Assembly (NCBI GenBank): GCA_022836975.1
Contig: JAIXMJ010000010.1
Coordinates: 1-16,889, forward strand
Origin: Wolbachia sp.
Lineage (GTDB): Bacteria > Pseudomonadota > Alphaproteobacteria > Rickettsiales > Anaplasmataceae
Direction: 5' to 3'
DNA: 16,889 nucleotides
Under the pieces are notes generated by a model. It saw only the letters and a list, made by a program, of their open reading frames with translations, had not been told where the DNA came from and ran no database searches. The translations under genes were made by a program, and so were the position numbers. This document shows, one piece after another, positions 5,777 through 13,330 of the stretch. The first letter of the stretch is position 1. Every line of letters starts with the position of its first letter.

Positions 5777-6643
5777 TTAAAAATTAAAAACACGAATAGG
5801 CTGAATATAGCCACAAATAAAACTACAAATTGCTATAGGCAACTTGCCTACTGTTGTATAACAAGTATCATAATTCTTTAAATTATACAAGTGATTTAAT
5901 ATAATGCTTTGACCATTACTGATCTTTCTTGAATCATCTTTGGAAATCTCAATTCTAGGCATCTTATCCAGGATTGACACAACTGAGATTATTTCAGATT
6001 CTTCTCTCAGTTCTGTAATTTTTACGGACTCATTTTCCTTAAAATTCCCCACCATCACTCTTCTTAATTTTATTATATATCCAAAACAGTTTAATGCAAT
6101 ACCCATGTCTCTCGCAATTGATCTAACATATACACCATTACCACACTGCATAAAAAAGTCTGCGCTATTATTAACAGCATCTATAGAAAGCAGCTTTAAA
6201 TAATGTATATCCACTGGGCGTGGTTTTATTTCTACATCTTGACTGGCTCTTGCTAATTTATATGCTCTTACTCCATTAATCTTTATTGCAGAAAATTTCG
6301 GTGGAGTTTGCATAACTTGACCTATGAAACTCTTTATTAAGTGATTTATTTGATAATACTCAGGTTTAACAGAGCTCGTTCTAACTGTTTCACCATATAT
6401 ATCATCTGTACTTCTTTGCTCACCCCACTTCACTGTAAAATTATATGCCTTTAATTTACAAGATAGATATGGTATAGTTTTAGTTGCTTCACCAAGAGCA
6501 ACTGGAAGAACTCCAGAAGCTAAAGGGTCCAATGTCCCTACATGGCCAGCTTTCTTCACATTAAAAATCTTTTTGATTTGATTAACTGTTTGTGTAGAAC
6601 TAAGTCCAATCGGTTTATCTATATTAAGCCAACCATGACACAT
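5777..6643 (-). CDS. truB: tRNA pseudouridine(55) synthase
   Basis: TruB converts U55 in the T loop of tRNAs to pseudouridine and also acts as a tRNA folding chaperone. The 288-residue protein begins GWLNIDKPIGLSSTQTV (4-20) and carries the signature AGHVGTLDPLASGVLPVALG at 32-51, with D39 as the catalytic aspartate (D48 in E. coli). The block QTPPKFSAIKINGVRAYKLA and the later GVYVRSIARDMG are also family hallmarks. Its start lies 8 bases after the glpX stop and no clear Shine-Dalgarno is seen, so translation may be coupled to glpX. The C-terminal region (about 230-288) is a poorly conserved PUA-like part. Confidence 0.96.
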   Translation of the reverse strand: MCHGWLNIDKPIGLSSTQTVNQIKKIFNVKKAGHVGTLDPLASGVLPVALGEATKTIPYLSCKLKAYNFTVKWGEQRSTDDIYGETVRTSSVKPEYYQINHLIKSFIGQVMQTPPKFSAIKINGVRAYKLARASQDVEIKPRPVDIHYLKLLSIDAVNNSADFFMQCGNGVYVRSIARDMGIALNCFGYIIKLRRVMVGNFKENESVKITELREESEIISVVSILDKMPRIEISKDDSRKISNGQSIILNHLYNLKNYDTCYTTVGKLPIAICSFICGYIQPIRVFNF

Positions 6644-6651
6644 TTATACAG

Positions 6652-7593
6652 CTAGAGAATTAATTGACGATAAGATTGTGTCTGTATTTTTAACATTTGA
6701 TTAGGCAATATTATTAATGAACTACTTAACAAACAGTTATCGTGACTCACCTTAATACCATCCACAAGCTCACCATCCGTTATTCCAGTTGCAATAAAAA
6801 TTGACTCACCTTTTACCATATCTTTTATTCTATATACCTTTTCTAAATCATCAATATTTAGACTTTTTGCTCTATTTTTCAACTGTTCACTATCAAATAT
6901 TAATTTTCCTTCCATATACCCACCTATTGAGTTTAGTGCAGCTGCAGCAAGCACTCCTTCTGGTGCTCCCCCTATTCCAATATACATATCAGAACTACCA
7001 TTCAACAACGAAACTACAGCAGAAACATCACCATCATCAATTAGCTTAACTTTTGCCCCAGACTTTCTAATCCGCAATACTAATTCATTATGCCTATCAC
7101 GCTTTAATGTAGTTACTGCAAGATCACTTATCTGACATCTCTTAACTTGTGCTAAGTTATCTAAATTCTTTTCTACACTATTCTTCAATGAGATAATACC
7201 ATCAGCAACATCTCTACCTACTGCTATCTTCTCCATATAAACATCCGGTGCATGCAAGAAATTTCCTTCTGCTGTTGCTGCAAGAACAGACATAGCCCCA
7301 CGTTTATATTCAGCACAAATAGTAGTGCCTTCTAGCGGATCAACTGCAATGTCAATTTTACAACCAGTCCCAGTACCTACTTTTTCCCCAACATACAACA
7401 TAGGCGCTGCATCTCTTTCACCTTCACCAATTGCAATTGTACCATCTATCTCCATACAACCTAAAGTAGCACGCATTGCATCTACTGCGGCTTGGTCTGC
7501 CATTTTTTCATTTCCTAGTCCTACAAACTTATATGCAGCAACTGCAGCAGATTCTGTTACTTTAACTAATCCATATACTAAATCTTTTATCAT
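6652..7593 (-). CDS. glpX: Fructose-1,6-bisphosphatase, class II
   Basis: GlpX hydrolyses fructose 1,6-bisphosphate to fructose 6-phosphate in gluconeogenesis, a route that Anaplasmataceae use because they lack full sugar catabolism (family knowledge). The 313 residues carry GTIAIGEGERDAAPMLYVGE at 51-70 and DIAVDPLEGTT at 81-91. D33, E57, D85 and E88 sit at the positions of the metal ligands in E. coli GlpX. DDGDVSAVV and GIGGAPEGVLAAAAL, typical of the family, follow. The C-terminal twenty residues are divergent. First gene of the cluster with truB, rpsO and pnp; the functional link between sugar metabolism and the RNA genes is not obvious. Confidence 0.95.
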   Translation of the reverse strand: MIKDLVYGLVKVTESAAVAAYKFVGLGNEKMADQAAVDAMRATLGCMEIDGTIAIGEGERDAAPMLYVGEKVGTGTGCKIDIAVDPLEGTTICAEYKRGAMSVLAATAEGNFLHAPDVYMEKIAVGRDVADGIISLKNSVEKNLDNLAQVKRCQISDLAVTTLKRDRHNELVLRIRKSGAKVKLIDDGDVSAVVSLLNGSSDMYIGIGGAPEGVLAAAALNSIGGYMEGKLIFDSEQLKNRAKSLNIDDLEKVYRIKDMVKGESIFIATGITDGELVDGIKVSHDNCLLSSSLIILPNQMLKIQTQSYRQLIL

Positions 7594-7736
7594 TTAAGCT
7601 AGAAATTACTGCTATAAATTTAAAACTATTCCTTCAAAAATACAACTACTTGATTTCGTTTTACAGACTGTGTAACAAAACTCTTTTTCCATGATAAAAA
7701 TCTCTATAAAATCAAGTGATCAGAAATTATAAGATA
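7594..7736. promoter_or_regulatory. Divergent intergenic region, glpX / DD-carboxypeptidase
   Basis: Both genes are transcribed away from this 140-base stretch, so it must hold two promoters. For glpX, TTGTAT and TAAATT with a 17-base spacer on the minus strand are a plausible but weak match. I see no convincing pair for the plus strand, and no tRNA or operator. Confidence 0.35.
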
Positions 7737-8855
7737 ATGTTAATCAAATTACAATATGCATTAAACAGAATTTTATTGCTATTAATTTTAGTATTGCCAT
7801 TTCATTTACAGGCCTATCAATTCAGGACAAAAGCAAAACAAGCAGCAATATTAGATCTTGATTCAGATTCATTTATATTTGAACATAATGCCGACGAACA
7901 AATGGTTCCTGCCTCTATGAGCAAATTAATGACTTTATACGTAACTTTCGATCATTTAAAAGCAGGGATAATAAACATGGAAGATAAATTTCAAGTAAGC
8001 AGAAAAGCCTGGGAAAGAAAAGGATCTTCAATGTACCTTAGAGAAGGGCAATACGTTACAATAAAGGAGTTATTGCTAGGCATTATCGTAGCATCTGGTA
8101 ATGACGCCTCTATAACATTAGCAGAAGGTATTTCAGGATCAGAAGAAAACTTTGTGGACGAAATGAACAATACAGCTAAAGAGCTTGGTCTAAGCAATAG
8201 CCACTTCGCAAATGCAAGTGGGTGGCCAGACCAAAATCACTTTATGAGCGCAAAAGATATAGCAATATTATCAAAGAGAATTTTTACCGATTTTCCAGAA
8301 TATTACGAATTTTTTTCCACACATAGCTTAACATATAATGGTATTACACAACAGAATAAAAACTCTCTACTCTTTCATGACATTGGAATTGATGGATTAA
8401 AAACTGGTTACACAAGTGCGGATAACTATGGAATAGCTGTATCAGCAAAACAGAACAATCGAAGGATTTTCGCTGTTGTAAACGGTTTAAATAGTGCAAC
8501 AGAACGTATACAGGAAGCAAAGAAGTTAGTGTTATATTCTTTTAATCACTTTAATACTGAAAAAGTCTTTGCTAAAAACAGTATTATTGAAGAAACAAAT
8601 GTATTATATGGAAAAGCTAGAAAAATAGGTATGACTGTAAAAGATGATCTAGTGATAACATATAATAACAAATTATGTAATAAAATCAGGATTGAGTATA
8701 AAGATATGATACCTGCACCTATAAAAAAAGATCAGGAAATTGGCAAGATATATATAAAAATACCAGGGATTACAGAAAAAATCATACCGCTTTATGCAAT
8801 ACGTGACGTGAGAAAATTAAATAATTTAGAAAAATTTCTGAGAATATTATTCTAA
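7737..8855 (+). CDS. dacF: D-alanyl-D-alanine carboxypeptidase (serine-type, S11 family)
   Basis: This periplasmic enzyme removes the terminal D-alanine from peptidoglycan pentapeptides. Using the ATG at 7737 (372 residues), a signal peptide covers about 1-26: basic MLIKLQYALNR, a leucine-rich core, then LQA as a likely cleavage site. A GTG at 7716 would add seven residues; I prefer the ATG because the signal peptide is then of normal length. The three penicillin-binding motifs are present: SMSK (S60/K63), SGN (120-122) and KTG (222-224). A C-terminal PBP5-like beta domain seems present (about 265-350), ending in a hydrophobic or amphipathic tail. Anaplasmataceae have no classical wall or a reduced one, so retention suggests trimming of residual peptidoglycan. 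The dacA/dacC/dacF distinction is not certain. Confidence 0.9.
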   Translation: MLIKLQYALNRILLLLILVLPFHLQAYQFRTKAKQAAILDLDSDSFIFEHNADEQMVPASMSKLMTLYVTFDHLKAGIINMEDKFQVSRKAWERKGSSMYLREGQYVTIKELLLGIIVASGNDASITLAEGISGSEENFVDEMNNTAKELGLSNSHFANASGWPDQNHFMSAKDIAILSKRIFTDFPEYYEFFSTHSLTYNGITQQNKNSLLFHDIGIDGLKTGYTSADNYGIAVSAKQNNRRIFAVVNGLNSATERIQEAKKLVLYSFNHFNTEKVFAKNSIIEETNVLYGKARKIGMTVKDDLVITYNNKLCNKIRIEYKDMIPAPIKKDQEIGKIYIKIPGITEKIIPLYAIRDVRKLNNLEKFLRILF

Positions 8856-8886
8856 TTTCATAATCACACAGAAAAATGGGCATTCT

Positions 8887-8958
8887 CTTAGAAGCTGTTC
8901 ACAATCTTTTTAACAATAGAACAAAGAAAGCTAAAACGACCATTTGAAGACTAGCATG
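8887..8958 (-). mobile_element. IS5-family element, right-end fragment
   Basis: CTTAGAAGCTGTTCACAATC at 8887-8906 matches, with two changes, the right end of the IS5 derivative at 2477-2496 read in reverse. On the minus strand the adjoining bases read FKWSF and LLLKRL before a stop, with frame breaks, as expected of a decayed transposase C-terminus. The fragment is cut at 8958 by a MITE-like repeat. Confidence 0.65.
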
Positions 8959-9163
8959 AGATCCTCTGCGAAGTATTTTGAGTATGGAGTAGTCCAAAAG
9001 TAGAATTAACTAAAAACCATGTTTTAGATTCACGAGACCAGCTATTATGCGGTCTTTTTACTACTTCTTTGTAATTCATTGCCATATTTTTATTTTAAAA
9101 ATAATATTCTACTCCCTCATTTATTTCTTCCCACTTATTTTTTTGTAGCTTTGCAGAGGGTCT
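8959..9163 (-). mobile_element. MITE-like repeat, copy B (205 bp, inverted)
   Basis: Reverse-complement copy of the element at 2821 and 9451. It lacks about 10 bases near its right end (AAAGCACTGC is missing after GATCCTCTGC) but otherwise runs end to end, finishing GCAGAGGGTCT at 9163. A 44-codon frame is open from 9085 to 8951. It interrupts an IS5 remnant, since IS5-derived sequence lies on both sides in the same orientation. Confidence 0.8.
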
Positions 9164-9450
9164 CTTGTATTAACCAGTATCTTCGGAAAGATTTTTCTTG
9201 CTTTAAACCATTTTTACAGCAGATCTGATATTAGCTGTAATAATGCATACGGCAAACATTGCATATCTACTGCAATATGGCACTTTATTCTTACATCTTT
9301 TTCTTCCGCAATATCAGTATTTTTTATGCAGAAACTTGTTTTGGTCAACGGACACCTCTGCAACCATAACCAGAACACTTTCTCTATCTTCATTCGTTTT
9401 TTTACTCCATCTCTTGGAATAGTTGTAACAATTGCACCATTTTGGAAACT
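9164..9450 (-). pseudogene. IS5-family transposase, central remnant
   Basis: Read on the minus strand, the bases from 9448 to 9360 match the transposase at 2386-2470 and 395-484 closely (FPKW ... NEDRESVLV). After frame breaks comes IKCHIAVDMQCLPYA, the block around a catalytic aspartate (HIAVD) of IS5-family DDE transposases. Multiple stops and frameshifts rule out function. The right-end piece at 8887-8958 is probably part of the same original element, split by repeat copy B; repeat copy C cuts the N-terminal side at 9451. Confidence 0.75.
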
Positions 9451-9665
9451 AGACCCTCTGCAAAGCTACAACAAAATAAATGAAAAGAAATAAATAAGGG
9501 AGTAGAATATTATTTTTAAAATAAAAATATGGCAATGAATTACAAAGAAGTAGTAAAAAGACCGCATGATAGCTGGTCTCGTGAATCTAAAACATGGTTT
9601 TTAGCTAATTCTACTTTTGGACTACTCCATACTCAAAATACTTCGCAGTGCTTTGCAGAGGATCT
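9451..9665 (+). mobile_element. MITE-like repeat, copy C (215 bp)
   Basis: The most complete copy, from AGACCCTCTGCAAAGC to GCTTTGCAGAGGATCT, with 15-base inverted ends differing at one base. It is nearly identical to copy A over its whole length. Taking the element as GACCC...GGATC, it is flanked by TA on both sides, a possible TA target duplication, but copies A and B do not show TA on the left. A frame of 51 codons runs from ATG 9529 to the stop at 9682-9684. Confidence 0.8.
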
Positions 9666-9924
9666 ACAGATGAAATACAAGTGATACTATATAGAAAATG
9701 TAGTTTATTGAAACTTATAATCAAAAGAAACTTGTAGAATAGAATCTGTCAGGTTAGATCAGGCCGATATTGCAAGTTTTTTGGATAAATATTGATGCAG
9801 CTATTGATTTTGTTTTCCAAAATCGGAGAAAGCTTTGGCTATAGCAATCATTCACTCACTTAAAATATCAAATTATTTCATGGCCTTGTTATAATCTTTA
9901 ACAACGACACTTCTGATATAGTGG
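9666..9924. other. Gene-free A+T-rich region before ssb
   Basis: No reading frame of interest, RNA gene or known element end is recognised. A second TATAAT-like box sits near 9889 but has no good -35 partner. Confidence 0.4.
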
Positions 9925-9953
9925 TTGACATGGTGATTTGTATAAGGTATAAT
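9925..9953 (+). promoter_or_regulatory. Perfect-consensus sigma-70 promoter for ssb
   Basis: TTGACA (9925-9930) and TATAAT (9948-9953) with a 17-base spacer match the sigma-70 consensus at all twelve positions. Transcription would start near 9960, leaving a leader of only about 14 bases before the ssb ATG at 9974. It probably also serves the downstream plus-strand genes. Confidence 0.85.
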
Positions 9954-9973
9954 TAAGCATTTTATTCAAGAGT

Positions 9974-10420
9974 ATGTCTAGTGGCACTGTAAATAAAGTC
10001 ATATTGGTTGGGAACTTAGGTAAAGACCCTGAGATTCGAACCACACAAAATGGCAAGGAAATGGCTAGTTTTTCTATGGCTACATCTGAAAGTTGGACTG
10101 ATAAGCTTTCTGGTGTACGTTCTGAAAAAACAGAGTGGCATAATATCGTAGTTTTTAGTGATGGGTTAGTAAAAATTATTAAAGATTTTGCCCGTAAGGG
10201 AAGCAAAGTATATATTGAAGGTTCCTTAAGAACGAGAAAATGGATAGACCAAGGTGGTAATGAAAAATATACTACAGAAGTTGTGCTGTATAACTTTAAT
10301 AGTGCATTTACATTACTGGATTCACGTATGGACAAGCAAAGTGTAACAGCTGATGAAGTAATTAAAGAGGGAAGCAAATATGATGAAAATATGCAAATTG
10401 ATGATGAGATACCATTTTAA
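9974..10420 (+). CDS. ssb: Single-stranded DNA-binding protein
   Basis: SSB coats single-stranded DNA in replication, repair and recombination as a tetramer. The 148 residues start GTVNKVILVGNLGKDPEIR (4-22), followed by an OB fold to about residue 110 with the ARKGSKVYIEGSLRTRKW and YTTEVVL blocks typical of the family. A short polar linker leads to the acidic tip DDEIPF at the C-terminus, the conserved docking site for partner proteins. The length is slightly short because the linker is reduced. Only a weak ribosome binding site (AAGAG) is seen, with a leader of about 14 bases after the predicted start site. tatA follows after 70 bases. Confidence 0.96.
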   Translation: MSSGTVNKVILVGNLGKDPEIRTTQNGKEMASFSMATSESWTDKLSGVRSEKTEWHNIVVFSDGLVKIIKDFARKGSKVYIEGSLRTRKWIDQGGNEKYTTEVVLYNFNSAFTLLDSRMDKQSVTADEVIKEGSKYDENMQIDDEIPF

Positions 10421-10490
10421 ATCTCTTGACTTAAGTTGATTTTTAATATTTAAGGGTTATATGTAATTCATTTTATTTAAGGAGGTAAAA

Positions 10491-10658
10491 ATGAGTTTGG
10501 GACCTTGGCAATTATTTCTAGTCCTAGTAATTATTTTAGTGCTTTTTGGTGCTGGCAGGTTACCACAGGTTATGGGTGATTTAGGAAAAGGCATTAAAAA
10601 TCTTAAGCAAGAGCTTAAGGATTCTGAAAAGTTATCATCTAATGAGCCAGATCGTTAG
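10491..10658 (+). CDS. tatA: Twin-arginine translocase subunit TatA
   Basis: TatA oligomers form the pathway by which folded proteins with twin-arginine signals cross the inner membrane. The 55-residue protein reads MSLGPWQLFLVLVIILVLFG, one transmembrane helix (about 5-20), then the conserved hinge FGAGRLPQVMGDLGKGIKN and an amphipathic helix (24-44), ending in a short charged tail. It has the best Shine-Dalgarno in the window (AAGGAGGT, 10479-10486, five bases before the ATG). TatA and TatE are alike; with no tatB or tatC next to it the plain TatA name is the safer one. It is short but typical for Rickettsiales, where tat genes are scattered. Confidence 0.93.
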   Translation: MSLGPWQLFLVLVIILVLFGAGRLPQVMGDLGKGIKNLKQELKDSEKLSSNEPDR

Positions 10659-10670
10659 CTTTATACTTCT

Positions 10671-10702
10671 CATTTGTAATGCATGTTCATGTGTTACAAA
10701 TG
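10671..10702 (+). terminator. Hairpin between tatA and the exoD-like gene
   Basis: CATTTGTAA (10671-10679) and TTACAAATG (10694-10702) are a perfect 9-bp stem with a 14-base loop that itself contains CATG-TT-CATG. There is no T run after it, so it may be a weak terminator or an mRNA-stabilising structure at the end of tatA. Confidence 0.4.
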
Positions 10703-10763
10703 GTTGTTGAATTGTAGTAATAATTATGATAATGATAATGAGATCATTTAATTTAGGGTTTGT

Positions 10764-11402
10764 GTGTCAAAAAATGATAAATCACCTAAGCTAGCTTCTG
10801 ATGTTCTGCAAGAAATTGCTAGTGGGGTTGGTGATGACAAAGTTACCTTGTTTGAGATTAAAGCAGCTTTACATGAACGTGGTTTTGGCATATTAATAAT
10901 TATTTTTGCCCTGCCTTTATCTATACCGATTCCTGTACCACCAGGTTATACTACTGTACTTGCTATACCTTTAATTCTATTTTCGTTACAGCTTTTATTT
11001 AATTTCGATTCTCCATGGATGCCTCAATGGTTCGAAAAACAGTCTTTTCAACGTTCAACTTTAGCCTTAATAGTAGAAAAAACGTCTCCTCTATTAAGAA
11101 AAGTGGAGAGGTTGATGAAACCAAGAATGTCTTTTATTTTTTACGGTCCTGGTGAGAAGGTTCTGGCATTTATAATGCTACTTTGTGCAATATCGATAGC
11201 AATTCCATTGCCTCTTACTAACTTTATTCCTGCTATTGGTACCACTCTAATTTCACTAGGTATTATGAGCAAAGATGGCTTACTTTCTATATTAGGTATG
11301 TTGGTTTCATTATGTGGACTTACCCTTACTCTTGTAATAATGATAGCAGGTCCTAAGCTTATATTTGGAGCGTTTTCTTTTTTAAAACGTTTCCTTTTCT
11401 AA
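10764..11402 (+). CDS. exoD: ExoD-family membrane protein
   Basis: The 212 residues match the ExoD family (exopolysaccharide synthesis ExoD), named from Rhizobium; the biochemical role is unknown. The N-terminal 30 residues are cytosolic and helical. Hydrophobic segments lie at about 32-50 and 53-69, with FALPLSIPIPVPPGYTTVLA between them, a family signature with repeated prolines. A second half repeats the pattern at about 130-160 (SIAIPLPLTNFIPAIGTTLI) and 165-195. The protein ends in a basic FLKRFLF. The start is a GTG at 10764, with GGG about nine bases upstream; no nearby ATG fits. cysS begins 10 bases after its stop, so the two are probably cotranscribed. Confidence 0.85.
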   Translation: MSKNDKSPKLASDVLQEIASGVGDDKVTLFEIKAALHERGFGILIIIFALPLSIPIPVPPGYTTVLAIPLILFSLQLLFNFDSPWMPQWFEKQSFQRSTLALIVEKTSPLLRKVERLMKPRMSFIFYGPGEKVLAFIMLLCAISIAIPLPLTNFIPAIGTTLISLGIMSKDGLLSILGMLVSLCGLTLTLVIMIAGPKLIFGAFSFLKRFLF

Positions 11403-11411
11403 AAGCTTCAT

Positions 11412-12770
11412 ATGATCCATCTTTTTAATACTTTAACTAAAACAAAAGAACCATTTAAACCTATAAATGAAAATCATGTAACAATGTATGTATGCGGACC
11501 AACTGTTTATGATTTTGCACATATAGGCAATGCGCGATCTGTTATCGTATATGATATATTATTCCGGTTATTTAAATTATGTTATAGTAAAGTGACTTAT
11601 GTGCGTAATATTACTGATATTGACGATAAAATAATTAACACAGCATACAAAAATAATAAAAGTATGCAAGATACAACTTCTTATTATACTCGAGCTTTTC
11701 ATGACGACATGAAAAATCTCAACTGTTTAGATCCAACTTACGAACCACGAGCAACAGAAAATATAGAGTATATTATAAAATTAATTAATAAGCTTATAGA
11801 ATCTGGTCATGCTTATTATTCTAATAATCATATTTATTTTGATATAGAATCCTATCACGAATATGGTTTATTGTCTGGTAAAAAAATTAGCCAGCTAAAC
11901 CATGGTAGTAGAGTAGAAGTTGATAAGAATAAAAGGCATCCTGGAGACTTCGTATTATGGAAGCCTGCTGATGATATTGATTATAAGCTCGCAAGCCACT
12001 GGCAAAGTCCATGGGGAGAAGGAAGACCTGGATGGCATATAGAATGTTCTGCAATGACGTATTCCTGCCTTGGCCAAGATTTTGATATACACGGAGGGGG
12101 TATAGATTTGCAATTTCCACACCATGAAAATGAAATTGCACAAAGTAAATCAGCATTTCCTGGATCAACATTTGCACGTTATTGGATACACAATGGTTTT
12201 CTAACGATAAATAAAGAAAAAATGAGTAAATCTTTATTTAATATAGTTAGTGCTAGAGATTTATTAAATAACGGTATTAAAGGCGAAGTAATACGTTATG
12301 CATTACTCAGGACACATTATCGCAAACCTTTGGACTGGACAGAAGACATAATTACTGAATCGCAAGAGAATTTAAATAAATTCTATAGGGTATTGAATGG
12401 TATAGAATTAAGAGAAAGTGATAACACTGAAATTTCTAAAGTTTTTGTTGATGCTTTAAAAAATGATCTCAATGTTCCTGAAGCACTTTCTATATTACAT
12501 GAAATGGTCACAGAAATTAATAAGACCAATAATGCTGATCAAAAACTAAAATTGACTAAAGCCTTTGTTAAAAACGCCCAGTTAATTGGTTTAGTACAAT
12601 CAAGTTATGAAGAATGGTTTACTGTTGACCAAGAAATAGAAAAATTAATAAATATGAGACAAGTAGCAAAATTTAACAAAGATTATGCTACAGCTGATAA
12701 AATAAGAGAACAATTAAAACAGCTTGGAATTTCTATTTCTGATAATAAGGATGGCACAACCACATGGTGA
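11412..12770 (+). CDS. cysS: Cysteinyl-tRNA synthetase
   Basis: A class I aminoacyl-tRNA synthetase that charges tRNA-Cys in the cytoplasm. The 452-residue protein has the HIGH-type motif HIGN at 37-40 and KMSKS at 270-274. The zinc ligands that give cysteine specificity are all present: C28 (YVCGPTVYD), C212 (WHIECSAM), H237 and E241 (FPHHENEIAQ), offset by three from E. coli. The C-terminal anticodon-binding helical bundle covers about 310-450 and ends near ISISDNKDGTTTW. Length is normal. No Shine-Dalgarno precedes the ATG, which follows the exoD stop by nine bases, so translational coupling is likely. Its last seven bases overlap the next gene. Confidence 0.97.
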   Translation: MIHLFNTLTKTKEPFKPINENHVTMYVCGPTVYDFAHIGNARSVIVYDILFRLFKLCYSKVTYVRNITDIDDKIINTAYKNNKSMQDTTSYYTRAFHDDMKNLNCLDPTYEPRATENIEYIIKLINKLIESGHAYYSNNHIYFDIESYHEYGLLSGKKISQLNHGSRVEVDKNKRHPGDFVLWKPADDIDYKLASHWQSPWGEGRPGWHIECSAMTYSCLGQDFDIHGGGIDLQFPHHENEIAQSKSAFPGSTFARYWIHNGFLTINKEKMSKSLFNIVSARDLLNNGIKGEVIRYALLRTHYRKPLDWTEDIITESQENLNKFYRVLNGIELRESDNTEISKVFVDALKNDLNVPEALSILHEMVTEINKTNNADQKLKLTKAFVKNAQLIGLVQSSYEEWFTVDQEIEKLINMRQVAKFNKDYATADKIREQLKQLGISISDNKDGTTTW

Positions 12771-13222
12771 AAAAATACTTTTCTTTACTACTAGATAATT
12801 TTTTATCTTCATTAATATTACCTGTACATCAAGGTTTTGTATTCAAGGCAATGCTATACTTTAAAGATCACTACAGTATAGCACCTATATTATTTTATGG
12901 AGTCACTGGATCATGTTTGGGAGGAATAGCAAATTGGTTTTTAGGAAGGGCAATACTCTATACAAGAGAAATAATAAACCGGTTGTTATATAGCAGCACT
13001 ACACCCTATACAGAAAATTTATATTATCCAGACCGTAACAGTAAACACAAAATACTACATATACTTATTATCTGTGCTGTAGCGTTATTTTCTTGGATCC
13101 CTGGATTAGGCAGTCTGATTCAGGTCATTGTAGGTTACTTAAAGTTAAATATTTATATTTTTACTCTTATGATTTTCTTATCATATTTTATTCAATCATT
13201 ATATTTCGTTTTAACTACTTGA
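12764..13222 (+). CDS. YqaA/DedA-like small membrane protein
   Basis: The 152-residue protein has several hydrophobic segments (about 10-30, 40-62, 97-115 and 118-150). GVTGSCLGGIANWFLGRA (46-63) and SWIPGLGSLIQVIVGYLKL match the G-N-x-x-G-x-x-x-N-Y-x-x-G-R and S-W-x-P-x-x-G blocks of the YqaA family, a short branch of the DedA/VTT membrane proteins. DedA proteins are linked to lipid flipping and membrane potential; the role of YqaA itself is not established. It starts inside the end of cysS (ATGGTGA overlap), an arrangement that usually means coupled translation. A hydrophobic, tyrosine-rich C-terminus is unusual. Family call moderately sure. Confidence 0.75.
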   Translation: MVKKYFSLLLDNFLSSLILPVHQGFVFKAMLYFKDHYSIAPILFYGVTGSCLGGIANWFLGRAILYTREIINRLLYSSTTPYTENLYYPDRNSKHKILHILIICAVALFSWIPGLGSLIQVIVGYLKLNIYIFTLMIFLSYFIQSLYFVLTT

Positions 13223-13233
13223 GCATTTTTATA

Positions 13234-13273
13234 AATACAAGAATAGTTATAGTATAGAAACCATTCTTGTATT
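13234..13273 (+). terminator. Hairpin after the YqaA-like gene
   Basis: AATACAAGAAT (13234-13244) and ATTCTTGTATT (13263-13273) form a perfect 11-bp stem with an 18-base loop, 11 bases after the stop codon. No T tract follows, so termination is not certain; it separates the cysS pair from holA. Confidence 0.45.
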
Positions 13274-13330
13274 GGTAGTTCAAATCTAATATTTACTCAC
13301 AAATACATTGCAAGTAAACTAATAGAGAAT

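Noticed and set aside
6652..6720. Possible frameshift at the glpX C-terminus
   Set aside because: The last twenty residues look unlike the usual family end, but the neighbouring frame has a stop and gives no better match, so simple divergence is more likely.
9449..9667. TA target-site duplication as proof of an IS630/mariner origin of the MITE
   Set aside because: Only copy C has TA on both sides; copies A and B do not, so the family of the mobilising transposase is left open.
9666..9924. Possible small RNA or tRNA before ssb
   Set aside because: No cloverleaf, stable hairpin or terminator could be drawn by eye.
9898..10377. 159-codon minus-strand frame over ssb
   Set aside because: Antisense shadow of ssb, and it would include the consensus promoter.
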